Source of the DNA: Blumeriella jaapii
Lineage: Eukaryota > Ascomycota > Leotiomycetes > Helotiales > Drepanopezizaceae
DNA: 64,000 nt
Reading direction: 5' to 3'
Assembly (NCBI GenBank): GCA_009599575.1
Contig: VWND01000031.1
Location: 1 to 64,000, forward strand
Position numbers and translations under genes: made by a program. The notes under the pieces are model-generated. The model saw only the letters and a program-made list of their open reading frames with translations. It was not told the DNA's origin and did no database searches. This document shows positions 1 to 11,350 of this stretch, in pieces (position 1 is the stretch's first letter; every line of letters starts with the position of its first letter).

Positions 1-1194
1 ATATTATTTTTTGCATATTTAATTGTATGATTTATTTTATTAAAATCTTAATAAACCCTAACCTTCTTTTAAATTTATACGTTCTTATTTAATTTTTTTT
101 ATTAATTTTATTTATTTTATTTTGTTATAATAAAAACGCTGTCTTTTATATAATCTAATATATTATATCTTTAAGTTCATTTATCTATTACAAATTATTT
201 CTTTCTAATTTATAAAATATTTCATTTTTATTTTATTTCATTTTTTAATTATATATTCATTTTCGAATAATTTATACGCTTCTTATTATTTATTTTGTAA
301 TATATTTTATTTAAATATTATTATTTTGATATTATGGAACGCTTTTTTTGCATATTTTATTATTATATATATTTTATTTATAATTTTTTTTTCTCTTAAA
401 TTATCAACGCTATCTTCTTCTGCCTATTTTTTAATATAATTTTTTATTTTTATTTTTTATTTTTTTATTTTTTTTCTTTCAATTAACAATTTTAATTTTA
501 TTTATTTAGTTTTTTTTTTGATTTATTTTTCTTATATATTATTTTCCTTATAATATATAAGCTTTTATTTATTTATTTAATAATATTCTTTTCTATTTAA
601 TTTAATAATTATTTAATACTAAGTTTTTCTTTTATACGCTATCTTTTGATTATTATAATTAATACTTTTTTATAACTTGTACGCTCCTTTTTGCTTGTTT
701 TATAATATATTATATTTATTTATAGAAACAAATCAATTTATACATTTTTTATTACTTGTTTTATTATATTTTTTTAGGACATTTATTTATATATTAATTT
801 TTTTAGTAGATACGCTCCCTATGGTTTTTTTTATTTTTTATTTTATTTATTTTATTTCTGTTTTATATTTGTTTAATTTATTTTTTTTTTTTTTATTTTA
901 TTTTCAGTTTACTTTTGTTTTGTTTCCATTTTACTTTTATTTTTACTTTTATTTTTATTTCTATTTTATTTTTATTTTCATTTCTTCTTTATTTTTTTTA
1001 TTTCTATTTTATTCATATATTATTCTTTTATAATATATACGATTTTCGTAGCTTATTTTATTATTTATTTTATTTCTATTTTAATTTTTGTTTTAATTTA
1101 TTACAATATAAACGATTTCTATTGCTTATATTATTATATAATTTTTAATTCAATTATATTTTTATTTTTTTACAATACAAACGCTTTACTTTTA

Positions 1195-1350
1195 TTATAT
1201 TTCTATTTTAATTTTTATTTTTACTTTTATTTTACTTTATTTTACTTTTATTTTACTTTTTTATTTTACTTTTATTTAACTTTTATTTTACTTTTATTTT
1301 ACTTTTATTTTACTTTTATTTTACTTTTATTTTACTTTTATTTTATTTCT
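1195..1350 (+). repeat. 11-bp microsatellite TTTTACTTTTA
   Basis: Near-perfect tandem repetition of TTTTACTTTTA, with a few units of altered length. It lies inside the T-skewed field and shares the 11-bp period of the block at 1735-2095. Confidence 0.8.
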
Positions 1351-1734
1351 ATTCTAATTCTTTACAGCTTATACGATTTCTATTACTTATTATATTATAT
1401 AATTTTTGATTTAATTTATATATTACTTTTTTTATAATGCAAATGTTTTACTATTATTTTACTTTTATTTTACTTTTATATTACTTTTATTTTATTTTTA
1501 TTTCAATTTTATTTTACTTGTATTTTATTTCTATTTTTTTTTTTTATTCTTTACAATTTAAACAATTTTTATTGCTTATTTTATTATACAATTTTTGATT
1601 TATTTATATATTACTTTCTTATAATACAAACGCTTTAATTCTTTTTAGTTTTTGATTAACTTTTATTTTACTTTTGGTTATTTTTATTTCACTTCTATCT
1701 TACTTTTACTTTAGTTTACTTTTACTTTTTACTT

Positions 1735-2095
1735 TTATTTCTATTTTATTTCTATTTTATTTCTATTTTTATTTCTATTTTATTTCTATTTCTATTTATT
1801 TCTATTTTATTTCTATTTTATTTCTATTTTATTTCTATTTTATTTCTATTTTATTTCTATTTTATTTCTATTTTATTTCTATTTTATTTCTATTTTATTT
1901 CTATTTTATTTCTATTTTATTTCTATTTTATTTCTTTTTATTTCTATTTTATTTCTATTTTATTTCTATTTTATTTCTATTTTATTTCTATTTTATTTCT
2001 ATTTTATTTCTATTTTACTTCTATTTTATTTCTATTTTATTTCTATTTTATTTCTATTTTATTTCTATTTTATTTCTATTTTATTTTTATTTTAT
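1735..2095 (+). repeat. 11-bp microsatellite TTTCTATTTTA
   Basis: About 33 units of TTTCTATTTTA, nearly perfect, with rare variants (one TTTTTATTTC unit near 1935 and one ACTTC unit near 2017). An 11-bp unit is not a multiple of three, yet all frames stay open because no unit contains a stop in the sense direction. The apparent ORF at 1674-2276 is therefore an artefact of the repeat. Confidence 0.9.
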
Positions 2096-5000
2096 TTTTT
2101 ATTTTATAATAAACGCTATCCGTTGCAAATCTTTTAATAAATCTTTTTATTATAATTTATACGCTATTTTCTGCTGGTTTTATTATGTATATTTTATTTT
2201 AATATGTTTTCATATCTTTTGCTTTTTTTTTATTTTTGAAATTTTTTTTTTTATTTTTTTATTTATTTATAAATAAAAAATTTATAGTTTGAACGCCACC
2301 CCCCGTTTTTCTTTTAATTTAAATTAAACTTTATTTATTTATATTATTATTTCTTATAATATATACGCTATATCCAGTTTTAAATTATTATATACTTTAA
2401 ATTTTTAATTTATATTCTTTTTTTTATGAATTTTAAGCTGATTTTTTTTGTCTTTTTTATTTTTTTTTTTTTTTTTTTTCGATTTTTTTATATTATTGTT
2501 TTTAAATTTTAGGCTATTTTTTTGTCTTTTGTATTATAAATGTATTTCTTTAGATTTTTATTTTTAATTTTTTATAATTTATATTATATTATATATTAAT
2601 TTTCTTTTATAATATTATTTATACCTTTTTCTGATATATATTTATTTATATATTTATTTATTATAAATTAAACGCCACCTTGTTTTTTTTTGTAATATAA
2701 GTTTTTTTTTTTCTATTTATATTTATCTTCCTTTTATTTTATACGCTATTTATTTATTTATTTATTAAATATGATAAATATTTAATTTATATATTATTTA
2801 ATTTTATATTATTATTTAATTTATATATTATTTAATTTATATATTATTTAATTTATATATTATTATTTAATTTATATATTATGTAATTATAATTTATACG
2901 CTATTTTTGCCTATTTTATTATAATATTATATTTTGATTTATATATTATTTCCTTAGAACTTATAAGTCTTTTTTTTTCTTATTTAATTATATATTTAAA
3001 AAATTAATTTTTTTTCCGAAATATAAGTTTTACTTTTTATTTATTTTATTATATATATTTAATTTTTATAATTTTTAAAATTTCTTTTACTTTTTCTATT
3101 ATATAATTTTTGTCTTTTTGTTTTACTTATTTATATTATAAATCTTTATAATTTAAATACCACCTTCTGTTTATTATAATTTAAATCATTTTTCTAATAA
3201 TATTTTTTCTTATAATATATACACCATCTGCTTTTATTTTAATATAAGTTTTAATTTTTAATTATATTATTTTTCATAACTTAAACGCTACCGCTTTGTT
3301 TTTTTTTATTAAAAAAATCTTTTTTATTTAAATATTAATTTTTAAAAATATATATCTTATTTTATACTAATTATTTTATTTTTTTAATATTTTAATTTTT
3401 TTTTTTTAATATTTTATACTATTTTTTTTTATATATTTATATAAATAAAGGTTTTTTTTTTTATTACGCTATCCGCTGTTTTTTAATCAACTAGTTTTTT
3501 TTTTTTCATAACTAAAGTTTTTTTAAAATTAATTTATTAAATATTTTATTTTATAATTATTTTTATAATAATTCTCGTATTTTATACGCTATTTAATTTA
3601 GAGTTTTTTTTTTTTTTTTAAATATTTCATTTTTACAAAATTTTTATTACTTAAATTTATTTTACCGTTATTTTTTTTATTTTGCTTATTTTATACTTTT
3701 ATTCTTATTTTAAAATTATTTTTTATAATATATTAAATTTCGTAAAAATATTTATTCTTCTGCAATTTAGTCGTTAATTTTTATTTTGCTCATTTTAGTT
3801 AATACCTTTTTTCACTTATTATATATGATTTTTTTCCCTGCCGGTTACTCGGTATTTTCCTTTTTTTTTTTTTTTTTTTTTTTTTAATTATTTTCAATTA
3901 TACGATATATAAATTATTTATTTATCTTTTTCTTTATATTTTTTTTTTATAATATTATTAATATTTGTAATATATAATTGTAATATTTTTTGCTATTTAG
4001 GCCTTTTCTACTTTTTTGTTTATTTTATAATATATTTTATTTTTTTACAAATCATACGATTTTTTTGCTTTGCTTTTTTTTTTTAAATATTAATTGTATA
4101 AATCATATATTATTTAAACTGATTATTTTGATGTTTTCTGTTTTAAATTTTTTTTATTTTTTATTTTATTTATATAAAATAATTTTTAACTTTTTTTTAT
4201 TAACCGTTATTCGCATTTTTTACTTATTGAATCAAAAATTACGGTTTTTTAAAAAATATACGATCTTGTTACTTTGCTTATTATATATATATTTCAATTT
4301 TATGAATTTTATTTTATTAAATTTTTATTTTTATTCATTTTTTTAATTTAATTTTTTTTATTAAATTTTCATTTAATAAATTTTATTTAGGCGTATTTTT
4401 TTTTCAACTTTTTTAAAAAAACATTTTGTTTATTTAAATAATATTTTAATTTTTTGCGATTTAACCATTTGTTACATTTTGCAAATATTATAATAAATTA
4501 TATATTTTTAATAAATTAATATTTATAAAATTACGATTTTGTTATTTTCCATATTTTATTATATATTTTTTATTATAAACTATACGTTATTTAAGTTTAT
4601 TTAAGCGTAATTTTTCTTTTACTTTTTTAAAATATATTTTGTTTAAACAGTTTATATATTACTTTTTATTATATAATTTTTTTAATACTTTTGTTTGATT
4701 TTTTTAATAAATTTTCCTTTTTATAAAATACTCGGGTTTATTACCTTTTCCTTTTTTTTTTCAAATTTTTTTTATAAATTATAAGTAGTTTAAGTTTCTT
4801 AAGCGTAATTTCTTTCTTTTTTGCTTTTTTAAAATATATTTTATTTATATAAATTTTATTTTACTTTTTTTTTTATTGAAATTTTTTATTTTTTGGAATA
4901 TTTTATAGAAAATTATATTTTTTTAAATTATACGCTATTTAAATCTTTTAATTCTTTTTTTTTTTTTTTTCGTTTTTATAATACATTTTTTTTTATAAAA

Positions 5001-5689
5001 TATATATTTTGCTTTTTGTTATTTAGTTTTTTTTTTACATTTTTACTTATTTTATAAAAAATTTTATTATTTATAAATTATACAATTTGTTAGCTTTGCT
5101 TATTTTAATATATATATTTAATTTTATAAATTTTATTTTATATTATTTAAAGCTATTATATCGGAATATTTTGTTTATGCTTATTTTATAAATTATTTTA
5201 TTTTTATATATTATACGCTATCCTCTGTGGCTAAACTATTGTTTTATTCTTTTATTTATTATATAATATATTTTTTTTTTAATTATATATCTAATTTATA
5301 AATTTTCTTCTATCAAATATTACGCCATTTTCCTGTTTTTGTAAATTATCGATTAATAAATTTATAAAATATAAAATATTCTTGTTTTATATACTATCAA
5401 TTACTAATTGATTTTAGGAAATGAAATATAATTTTTACAATTTATATATTGTTTTTTTTAAAATAATATGAATTTTGCGAATTTTATTTAATTTTGAAAA
5501 TTGTATAAATTGAATTGCTTTTTTTATCGCTACTTTTAATAATTTTTATTTATATAATTTCCATTTGCTCAATATAAAATTAAAAAATTTATTAAATAAT
5601 CTTTAGTACTAAAACATGTATATATTCAATTTTATCGATACGTTAATTAAATAATTTTAAAAGATTTTATTAATATATTTTTTTTTTTT

Positions 5690-5815
5690 GTAGAAACAAA
5701 ATCGAAATTTTGAAAAAAATCGAAAATTTTGAAAAAAAAAATCGAAAATTTTGAAAAAAGTTCGAAAAAAATTTAAAAAAAAAAAAAATTTGAAAATAAA
5801 AAAAAAGTGAAGAAT
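5690..5815. repeat. A-rich short tandem motif ATCGAAAATTTTGAAAAA
   Basis: Three to four imperfect copies of an 18-20 bp unit containing the palindromic core AAAATTTT, fading into poly-A. This is where base composition turns from T-rich to A-rich on the + strand, directly before the base-balanced island. Confidence 0.6.
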
Positions 5816-5990
5816 AATGTGTAATACCCTTTTTAATTCCCTCCTCTTTACAACATTATTAGCTTACAAGCTCGCCCGCAAGCTTATAAGGTTCTTATTC
5901 TTTTGATTATAGCTTATTATCATAAGCTCACCAACTAAGCTAACGGGCAGTTGGTGTGGTTTGGTTGCAAAAAATACAATGAAATCTAAC
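5816..5990. other. Base-balanced island with inverted repeats
   Basis: This is a short stretch of ordinary base composition in otherwise roughly 85-90% AT DNA. It contains AGCTTACAAGCTCGCCC / GCAAGCTTATAAGG half-repeats (5860-5890). It also contains a clean hairpin: CACCAACT at 5929-5936 and AGTTGGTG at 5949-5956, with a 12-nt loop. No reading frame of note. It could be the remnant of a small unique or mobile sequence. I cannot assign it. Confidence 0.45.
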
Positions 5991-7494
5991 TATAACTTTT
6001 TACTTTCAAATCAAACTTCACGTTACGATTAATATTATAATAAAAATTAAAAAATCTGTTAGTTATAATTTTGTTATTATAATAATATATATATAAACTT
6101 TAATAAATTTTCAATAATTATAATTTTTTTTGGGCGTTTTCAAGTTTAATCGAAAATTTCCAATATGTTTCAAATTTTGTAGCCGAAAAATATAATAATT
6201 TTTTTTTATATTTTTTTTTTTTAATAATTATTTAATATAATTATATTAATTACCCTCGATAATAAATTATAATTAGAAATAAAAACTAATATTATTATAT
6301 ATCTTATAAAAATTATATTTAAAAATTTAATTATTTCAATAATATATATAAATTTAAATTAAATTAAATTATTATAAAAAAGCAAAAAGTAATTGTTTTC
6401 GTTTTCGAATTTAATTTACAATTTCTTATATGTATTTATAGTATATATCAGATATTATAAAATATATAAATTTTTCAATTTATTTATTATTTTACATTTT
6501 TAAATAAAAAAAGTATTTTTTTTTTTTTAAAAAAATATTAAATAGATTAATATATTATTTTCATTATATATCCTATATTATATTAATAAGTTTTTTTCTC
6601 TATTTTATTTACTATTTTATTTACTACTATTTCATATTGTTTTATATTATATTTCTTATATATCCGATATTATATTAATATATTTTTCTTTATTTTATTT
6701 AGTATTTCAAATTTCTATATAAAAGTCTTTTTAAAAAAAAATTTTTTAAAAAGATTTATATATATTAATTTATATTTTCACATTAATATTTACCTTGAAA
6801 TTCATATATTAATAAATATTAAAAAAATTATAATAACTACTTTTGTTATTCTAATCATATACTTAACTTCGAGTTTTATTTATATTATTATATAAAAAAG
6901 TATGAAAATTTTTTAATTGCGTTTTCGAATTTACTTCGTAGTTTTTAATATAATTTTGTATTATATCGCCGATAATAAATATATTAATATTTTTTTCTCA
7001 TATTTGTTAATTTAATCTTAATATGTATAATTTTTTTTAAATAATTATTAAATATATTTGTAGTTATGGCCCCTTATTTTTAAACCAAACTTACTGTAAA
7101 AATGAATTTTATAATAAAAATAAGAAAATTTGATAATTAAATTAATTTAATAATTTCACAAACCCAGCTTTAATTTAAATTATTATAAAAATAATTATTT
7201 ATTATTATAAAAGTAATTATAAATTGTTTTGTTTTTTTTTTGCGTTTTCAAATTTATTAAATATATTTTTTTTTTTTTTTTTTTTATTATATAGCCAAAA
7301 GATCCAATAATATATTTATATTATTAATATTATATTGTATTTTAATAAGGGAAATTTGAAGTAATTAATTGCATTGTTATATTAATATGTAAAAGCTTAA
7401 TTTTTTATTTGTATTTTTATGTAAAAAGTTAAAAACAATATTAATATTTGCGTTTTTCAAATGTAATTAATAATTTCAAATATATTTACGTTTA
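5991..7494. other. AT-rich non-coding stretch with weak dispersed repeat
   Basis: No supportable gene. A degenerate module recurs: 'TTAAATTATTATAAAAA...AGTAATTAT' followed by 'TTGCGTTTTCGAATTTA'. GCGTTTTC-type words are seen near 6134, 6398, 6920, 7240 and 7450, suggesting 4-5 decayed copies of a unit 200-500 bp apart. Confidence 0.4.
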
Positions 7495-7796
7495 TATTTA
7501 TATTTAGATTTAAGTTTCTATTTCTATTCATATTTCTATTTTATATTTATATTTATATTTATATTTATATTTCTATTTCTATTTCTATTTATATTTCTAT
7601 TTATATTTCTATTTATATTTCTATTTATATTTCTATTTATATTTCTATTTATATTTCTATTTATATTTCTATTTATATTTCTATTTATATTTCTATTTAT
7701 ATTTCTATTTCTATTTCTATTTATATTTTTTAATTATATTTCTATTTATATTTCTATTTATATTTATATTTATATTTATATTTCTATTTCTATTTA
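7495..7796 (+). repeat. (TATTTC/TATTTA) hexanucleotide array 1
   Basis: Tandem TATTTC and TATTTA hexamers, largely alternating as a 12-bp ATTTCTATTTAT unit. It lies downstream (3') of the helicase pseudogene. Confidence 0.9.
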
Positions 7797-8162
7797 ATTA
7801 TTTTTATATCGAATGTTTTAATAAGTTTCAGACAGATAAAATATTAATAATTTAATTTGTAAAGAAAATAGAAATTTAATCTAATATTTCTATTTCTATT
7901 TCTATTTCTATTTCTATTTCTATTTCTATTTCTATTTCTATTTCTATTTCTATTTCTATTTCTATTTCTATTTCTATTTCTATTTCTATTTCTATTTATA
8001 TTTATATTTCTATTTAAATTTCTATTTTTATTTCTATTTCTATTTTTATTTCTATTTCTATTTCTATTTCTATTTAATTCTTTTATATCAAATGTTTTAA
8101 TAAATTTCAGACAGATAAAATATTAATAATTTAATTTGTAAAGAAAATAAAAATTTAATCTA
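7797..8162. repeat. About 85-bp direct duplication of the helicase-gene 3' end flanking array 2
   Basis: The segment at 7797-7883 is repeated at 8075-8160 with a handful of substitutions. Both copies carry TTTTAATAA..TTTCAGACAG and the run up to TTTAATCTAA. The right copy abuts the helicase pseudogene stop codon (8160-8162). The helicase 3' flank was therefore duplicated, with hexanucleotide array 2 expanded in between. Confidence 0.8.
7884..8074 (+). repeat. (TATTTC)n hexanucleotide array 2
   Basis: Nearly pure TTTCTA hexamers, about 19 uninterrupted units, then a more degenerate end. It sits between the two copies of the 85-bp duplication. Purity is higher than in array 1, suggesting more recent expansion. 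Confidence 0.9.
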
Positions 8163-8657
8163 AGATATTTTATTTGTTAAGTCAATAAATATATATTTAA
8201 GACTTAAAATAGATTCAGTATCTAATTCCGTAATATAAACCTGTTTAGTAAAACTTTTTATAAAACTATTTATATTCGAAATAGATTTATTATCAAATAG
8301 ATTTTGATAATAATCGGAATTTTGGTTTTTAGGCCATAATTCATTTCGTTTAAATAATAAACTTATTATTTGATAAACAAAATTTATTAATACACATTTA
8401 TTTTCAAATTCGAAAGATTGACGTAATCGATAATAAATAACAGTAGGTAATAAACAAATAAAAACAAACAACTATTTTCGTATAAATAAAAACTATTTCG
8501 AATAAATTCTTTTTTTATATTTTGTGAAAATAAATCAAGATTCGCAAATTTAATACAATCGCGAGTACAATGATTATTAGTATTTTGCGTATAAATAAAA
8601 TAACAATACGTGCAAAAATTATTATTTTCAAAACTTTGCGATAAAACCCAAATTAAA
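8160..8657 (-). other. TLH-like pseudogene: C-terminal Cys/His-rich tail
   Basis: In the third frame (about 8480-8660) I read NNNFCTYCYFIYTQ followed by NTNNHCTRDCIKF, a C-x2-C...H-C-x3-C zinc-binding pattern. A one-base shift near 8470 leads into FVFICLLPTVIYYRLRQSFE (8160-8471), which matches the usual 'C-x-LP-x2-x-C/Y-x-R' tail of subtelomeric RecQ proteins. TAG at 8160-8162 is the natural stop, because the duplicated 3' flank starts there. Confidence 0.65.
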
Positions 8658-9413
8658 TCATTTCTTGCGTTTTTTTCGACTTTTTTTTGTAATTGTATTA
8701 ATAATTTGCGCTTGTTTTTCGTAAATATTATTACGATTTATACAAAGATCGCAATTTGCACTAGTTTTAGAACATTGATCTAAAATAGTATTATTTAAAT
8801 ATAAAGAAATTAATCGTTTACGACAGACTATTTCGCGTAAATAACTTTTAATTAATCTTTTATTTAACGAATCGTTTTCGATTTCTTTTTTAAAACCTGA
8901 ATTATAAAAAAACATCGATATAGCTTCGTTTTTATCGCGGCCGGCCCGACTAGAATCTTGTAAAAAACCGTTAAATTCGAAAGCTAATTTATAATAAATA
9001 GTAGCACGTATATTAGAATAATCAAAGCCTTTTTGCAAACCGCTAGTACAAACTAAAATATTATAAAAAGTTGTATAATCGGTAGTAAAACTTTTTAAAA
9101 CCGATTCCTTTTCATTTTTTGATAATTCAGACGTATATTTCGCGCAATCTAAAAATTCAGATAATTTATCGACAAGCGCAATTGTAGGACAAAATATTAT
9201 TATTTTATCTAAATATGATTTAAAATTCGATTTTAATTTAAAAACAATATTCTTCGATTTTTCTTTAATTTTATTTTGCATACTTTTAGATTTAAAACTT
9301 GAAGCTCGATATGATATATTATTACGTAAACAATCGGCCCGTATTTTAGCAAAAGTTTGTAAATTTAATTTATTAATTAATTGATTTTCTTGATTTACGG
9401 ATAATGTACCAGT
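8658..9413 (-). other. TLH-like pseudogene: helicase lobe 2 and zinc-binding region
   Basis: Begins at TGTLS. It contains the helicase-C signatures KIIIFCPTIALVDKLSEFL (motif IV), LVCTSGLQKGFDYSNIR (motif V) and GFLQDSSRAGRD (motif VI, RecQ form Q-x2-GRAGRDG with Ser for the first Gly). A Cys cluster CSKTSANCDLC follows, then a basic end KKSRKKRKK. The frame continues upstream of the ATG at 9281 to the TAA at about 9414, so that ATG is not a true start. Confidence 0.8.
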
Positions 9414-10140
9414 TTAAAAAATATTGTTTTGAATTTTTAAATTAAGAATTTTTTTTAAATTGATATATTATAAAAAACGATAATTAGCCGCAGTTATTAG
9501 CAAATGACACTCGTCTAATATAATTCTATCAATTTTTCCTTTATTAATTTTATTTATTAATAAATTAATAAATATATCGTTTTTCAAAGTTTTAATAGAA
9601 ATAAGAGTTATAGTTTTAAATTTAAGATTATCTTCGTAATTATTAACAGGAATTCCAAATTCATTTGCACGTTTAAATAAATCGCTTTTTAAACCAATTA
9701 ACGGTACGATAATAATAGTAATTTTGGCGTTAGATAAAGCAGCGCATAATAAATAAATCAATGATTTACCATTATTAGTAGGTAATATTCCTAATATATA
9801 AGGCACTTTTAATAAAATACTTTTTAATAAAGTTTCTTGTTCAGGAATAATAAAATCGATTTCAGAATTATTTAAAAATTCGCGTAATAATAATAATAAC
9901 GTATTATTTCCGATAGGCATAGTAGATAAATAATTCAAATTTGTAAGCTTAATTTTTTTATTAATTGAATTATATTCGAAAGACGCTTGTTTATTATGTT
10001 TTTTAGCTTTTGAATTATTATTTAATAAAGGCTTTTGATAACGTAATGCAAAAGTCAAAGATTCAGTCTTGTTTTTATTAATTCTAATTTTATTAATAAT
10101 ATCGAGATTATTTAAAAATGAATTATTAATAATTTTCTTT
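9414..10140 (-). other. TLH-like pseudogene: helicase lobe 1
   Basis: Visible motifs: a Q-motif-like lead (EQETLLKSILLKVPYILGIL), the Walker A region GILPTNNGKSLIYLL (the usual GxGKS is here TNNGKS), motif Ia IIIVPLIGLKSDL, and motif II DECHLL (DECH). The frame then meets TAA at 9468-9470, continues in the same frame, meets a second TAA at about 9414-9416, and resumes at TGTLS, the motif III equivalent of TATLP. The second stop sits where CAA (Gln) would fit, a C-to-T change. Confidence 0.8.
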
Positions 10141-10562
10141 ATTATTTAAGCCGAAAAAATCAAAATCAAAATAACGAAGGCAAAATTGTAAATACTTTGA
10201 TTGCAAATCGCTTCGCGTATTTTCGAAAGTATTCGAATTACGGCCATAATTTAATTCTTCAGTTATTAACGAATGATTCATTTGATTCGCTTGAAGCTTA
10301 TTATTCGTAAAACTATTATTAGAATTAATTAATGTAATAGAATTGATATTAAGATTTTCTTTTATAAAATATTTAATAATAGCTATAATAATTTGACGAT
10401 ATTTTTGAATAGTTAAAGGTTGACCAATTTTTACTAAACAAAATGATTTTAAATAATTAGAAATATCGGCCGATTTTAAAAATCTTTTGTTTGTATAAAA
10501 AAAAATAAGCACTAACTTTTTTATATTGATTATTATTCGCCGAAATACTAATATTTAATATT

Positions 10563-11267
10563 CTAATAAATGGTTTTTACTAAAACCATATAATATAATA
10601 CTAAAGTACTAACTTTTAAAGGAATATATTTTATATTCGAAGCTAGCTTTTCACTAGAATATTGCGATTTAAATTTATTAATATTTATAATAAATAAACT
10701 ACTTCTAATATCAAGAAATAATTTTCTTTTATCTTTACGCGAATTACAATTTCTAAGTGAAGTAAGTTCGGTTCCTCGAATGGGTAAATCACAATCTAAA
10801 TAAAAATCAATCAAAAATAACTTTTTTAAATTGAAATTTAATTTTAAATAAGCTTTAATTGCTTGGGGTTTAATTTGTAATTTTTGATTCGAAAAATTAT
10901 AAAAACGAGCTCGTAATTCTGACGATTTAATAACTTTATTAAATAACCATTTATCGTTTGCTTTTTTATTAGGATGTAAATCTTTAAAAGATAAAAAAGG
11001 CGTCGTATTATTACGATCTTCGTATTTTGCAAAATCATCTAACGTAATATGATTATATTCGCTTTTTGAAATATTAAAAATAAGATCGTTTTTTAATATT
11101 TGCTCGGTTTTTAAAATTAATTCTTTAAATACAAATCGCAAATTGTCAATACTTAAAACAACGTTTTTATAATTAATTGTATTTTCAGTCAAACTATGAA
11201 TTGTAACATTGCTATTGCTTGAAAGATTTTTATTTACAATAAAACAAAACGATCGGTGTAATAGCAA
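10563..11267 (-). other. TLH-like pseudogene: RGTE-type recombinase-like block
   Basis: This 234-codon frame ends with DCDLPIRGTELTSLR, then a segment 'LFLDIRSSLFIININKF', then KYIPLKVSTLVLYYMVLVK. The pattern P-x-RG-x-EL-x-S, a basic beta-hairpin and 'KYIP...LVLYYMVLVK' recurs in fungal TLH proteins between the fingers and the helicase. By eye the RGTEL box resembles the region of tyrosine recombinases that holds the first catalytic Arg. That link is inference. The left junction could be an intron: GTAATT near 11352, an ACTAAAT branch-like site and a TAAG acceptor near 11270. Confidence 0.6.
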
Positions 11268-11350
11268 TTCGCTTAATGCAGTATTCGAATTATTTTTAAA
11301 AAAATTATTTATTAATTTAGTTAAAAATATTATTTAAATTACTTTGAGAA

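Larger units (their letters stand above)
1..5400. repeat. T-skewed degenerate repeat field with recurring 'TATACGCTAT' words
   Basis: The + strand is overwhelmingly T, with little C or G. The few C/G-containing words recur: ATACGCTAT, ACGCTATC, AACGCCACC or ATACGATTT. They are seen near 135, 275, 338, 405, 635, 680, 811, 1037, 1111, 1178, 1372, 1626, 2110, 2160, 2290, 2365, 2660, 2740, 2897, 3283, 3465, 3588, 4255, 4530, 4930, 5213 and 5320. They are often followed by a 'TTGCTTATTTTATTATATA'-like stretch. Spacing is irregular, about 50-250 bp. I read this as a decayed subtelomeric satellite. The long Phe/Leu/Tyr frames here come from base composition and are not genes. Confidence 0.6.

Noticed and set aside
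677..2276. Open frames rich in Phe, Leu, Tyr and Ile at 677-1033, 915-1148 and 1674-2276, and a similar one at 3990-4346
   Set aside because: They result from T-rich and 11-bp microsatellite sequence that lacks stops in the sense direction. No start context, domain or codon structure.
7540..7580. Yeast-type ARS consensus matches (ATTTATATTTA)
   Set aside because: Expected by chance many times in DNA of this composition, and the motif is not the origin determinant in filamentous fungi.
7495..8074. CRISPR-like regular repeats
   Set aside because: Pure short hexanucleotide arrays without unique spacers, in an apparent fungal genome.
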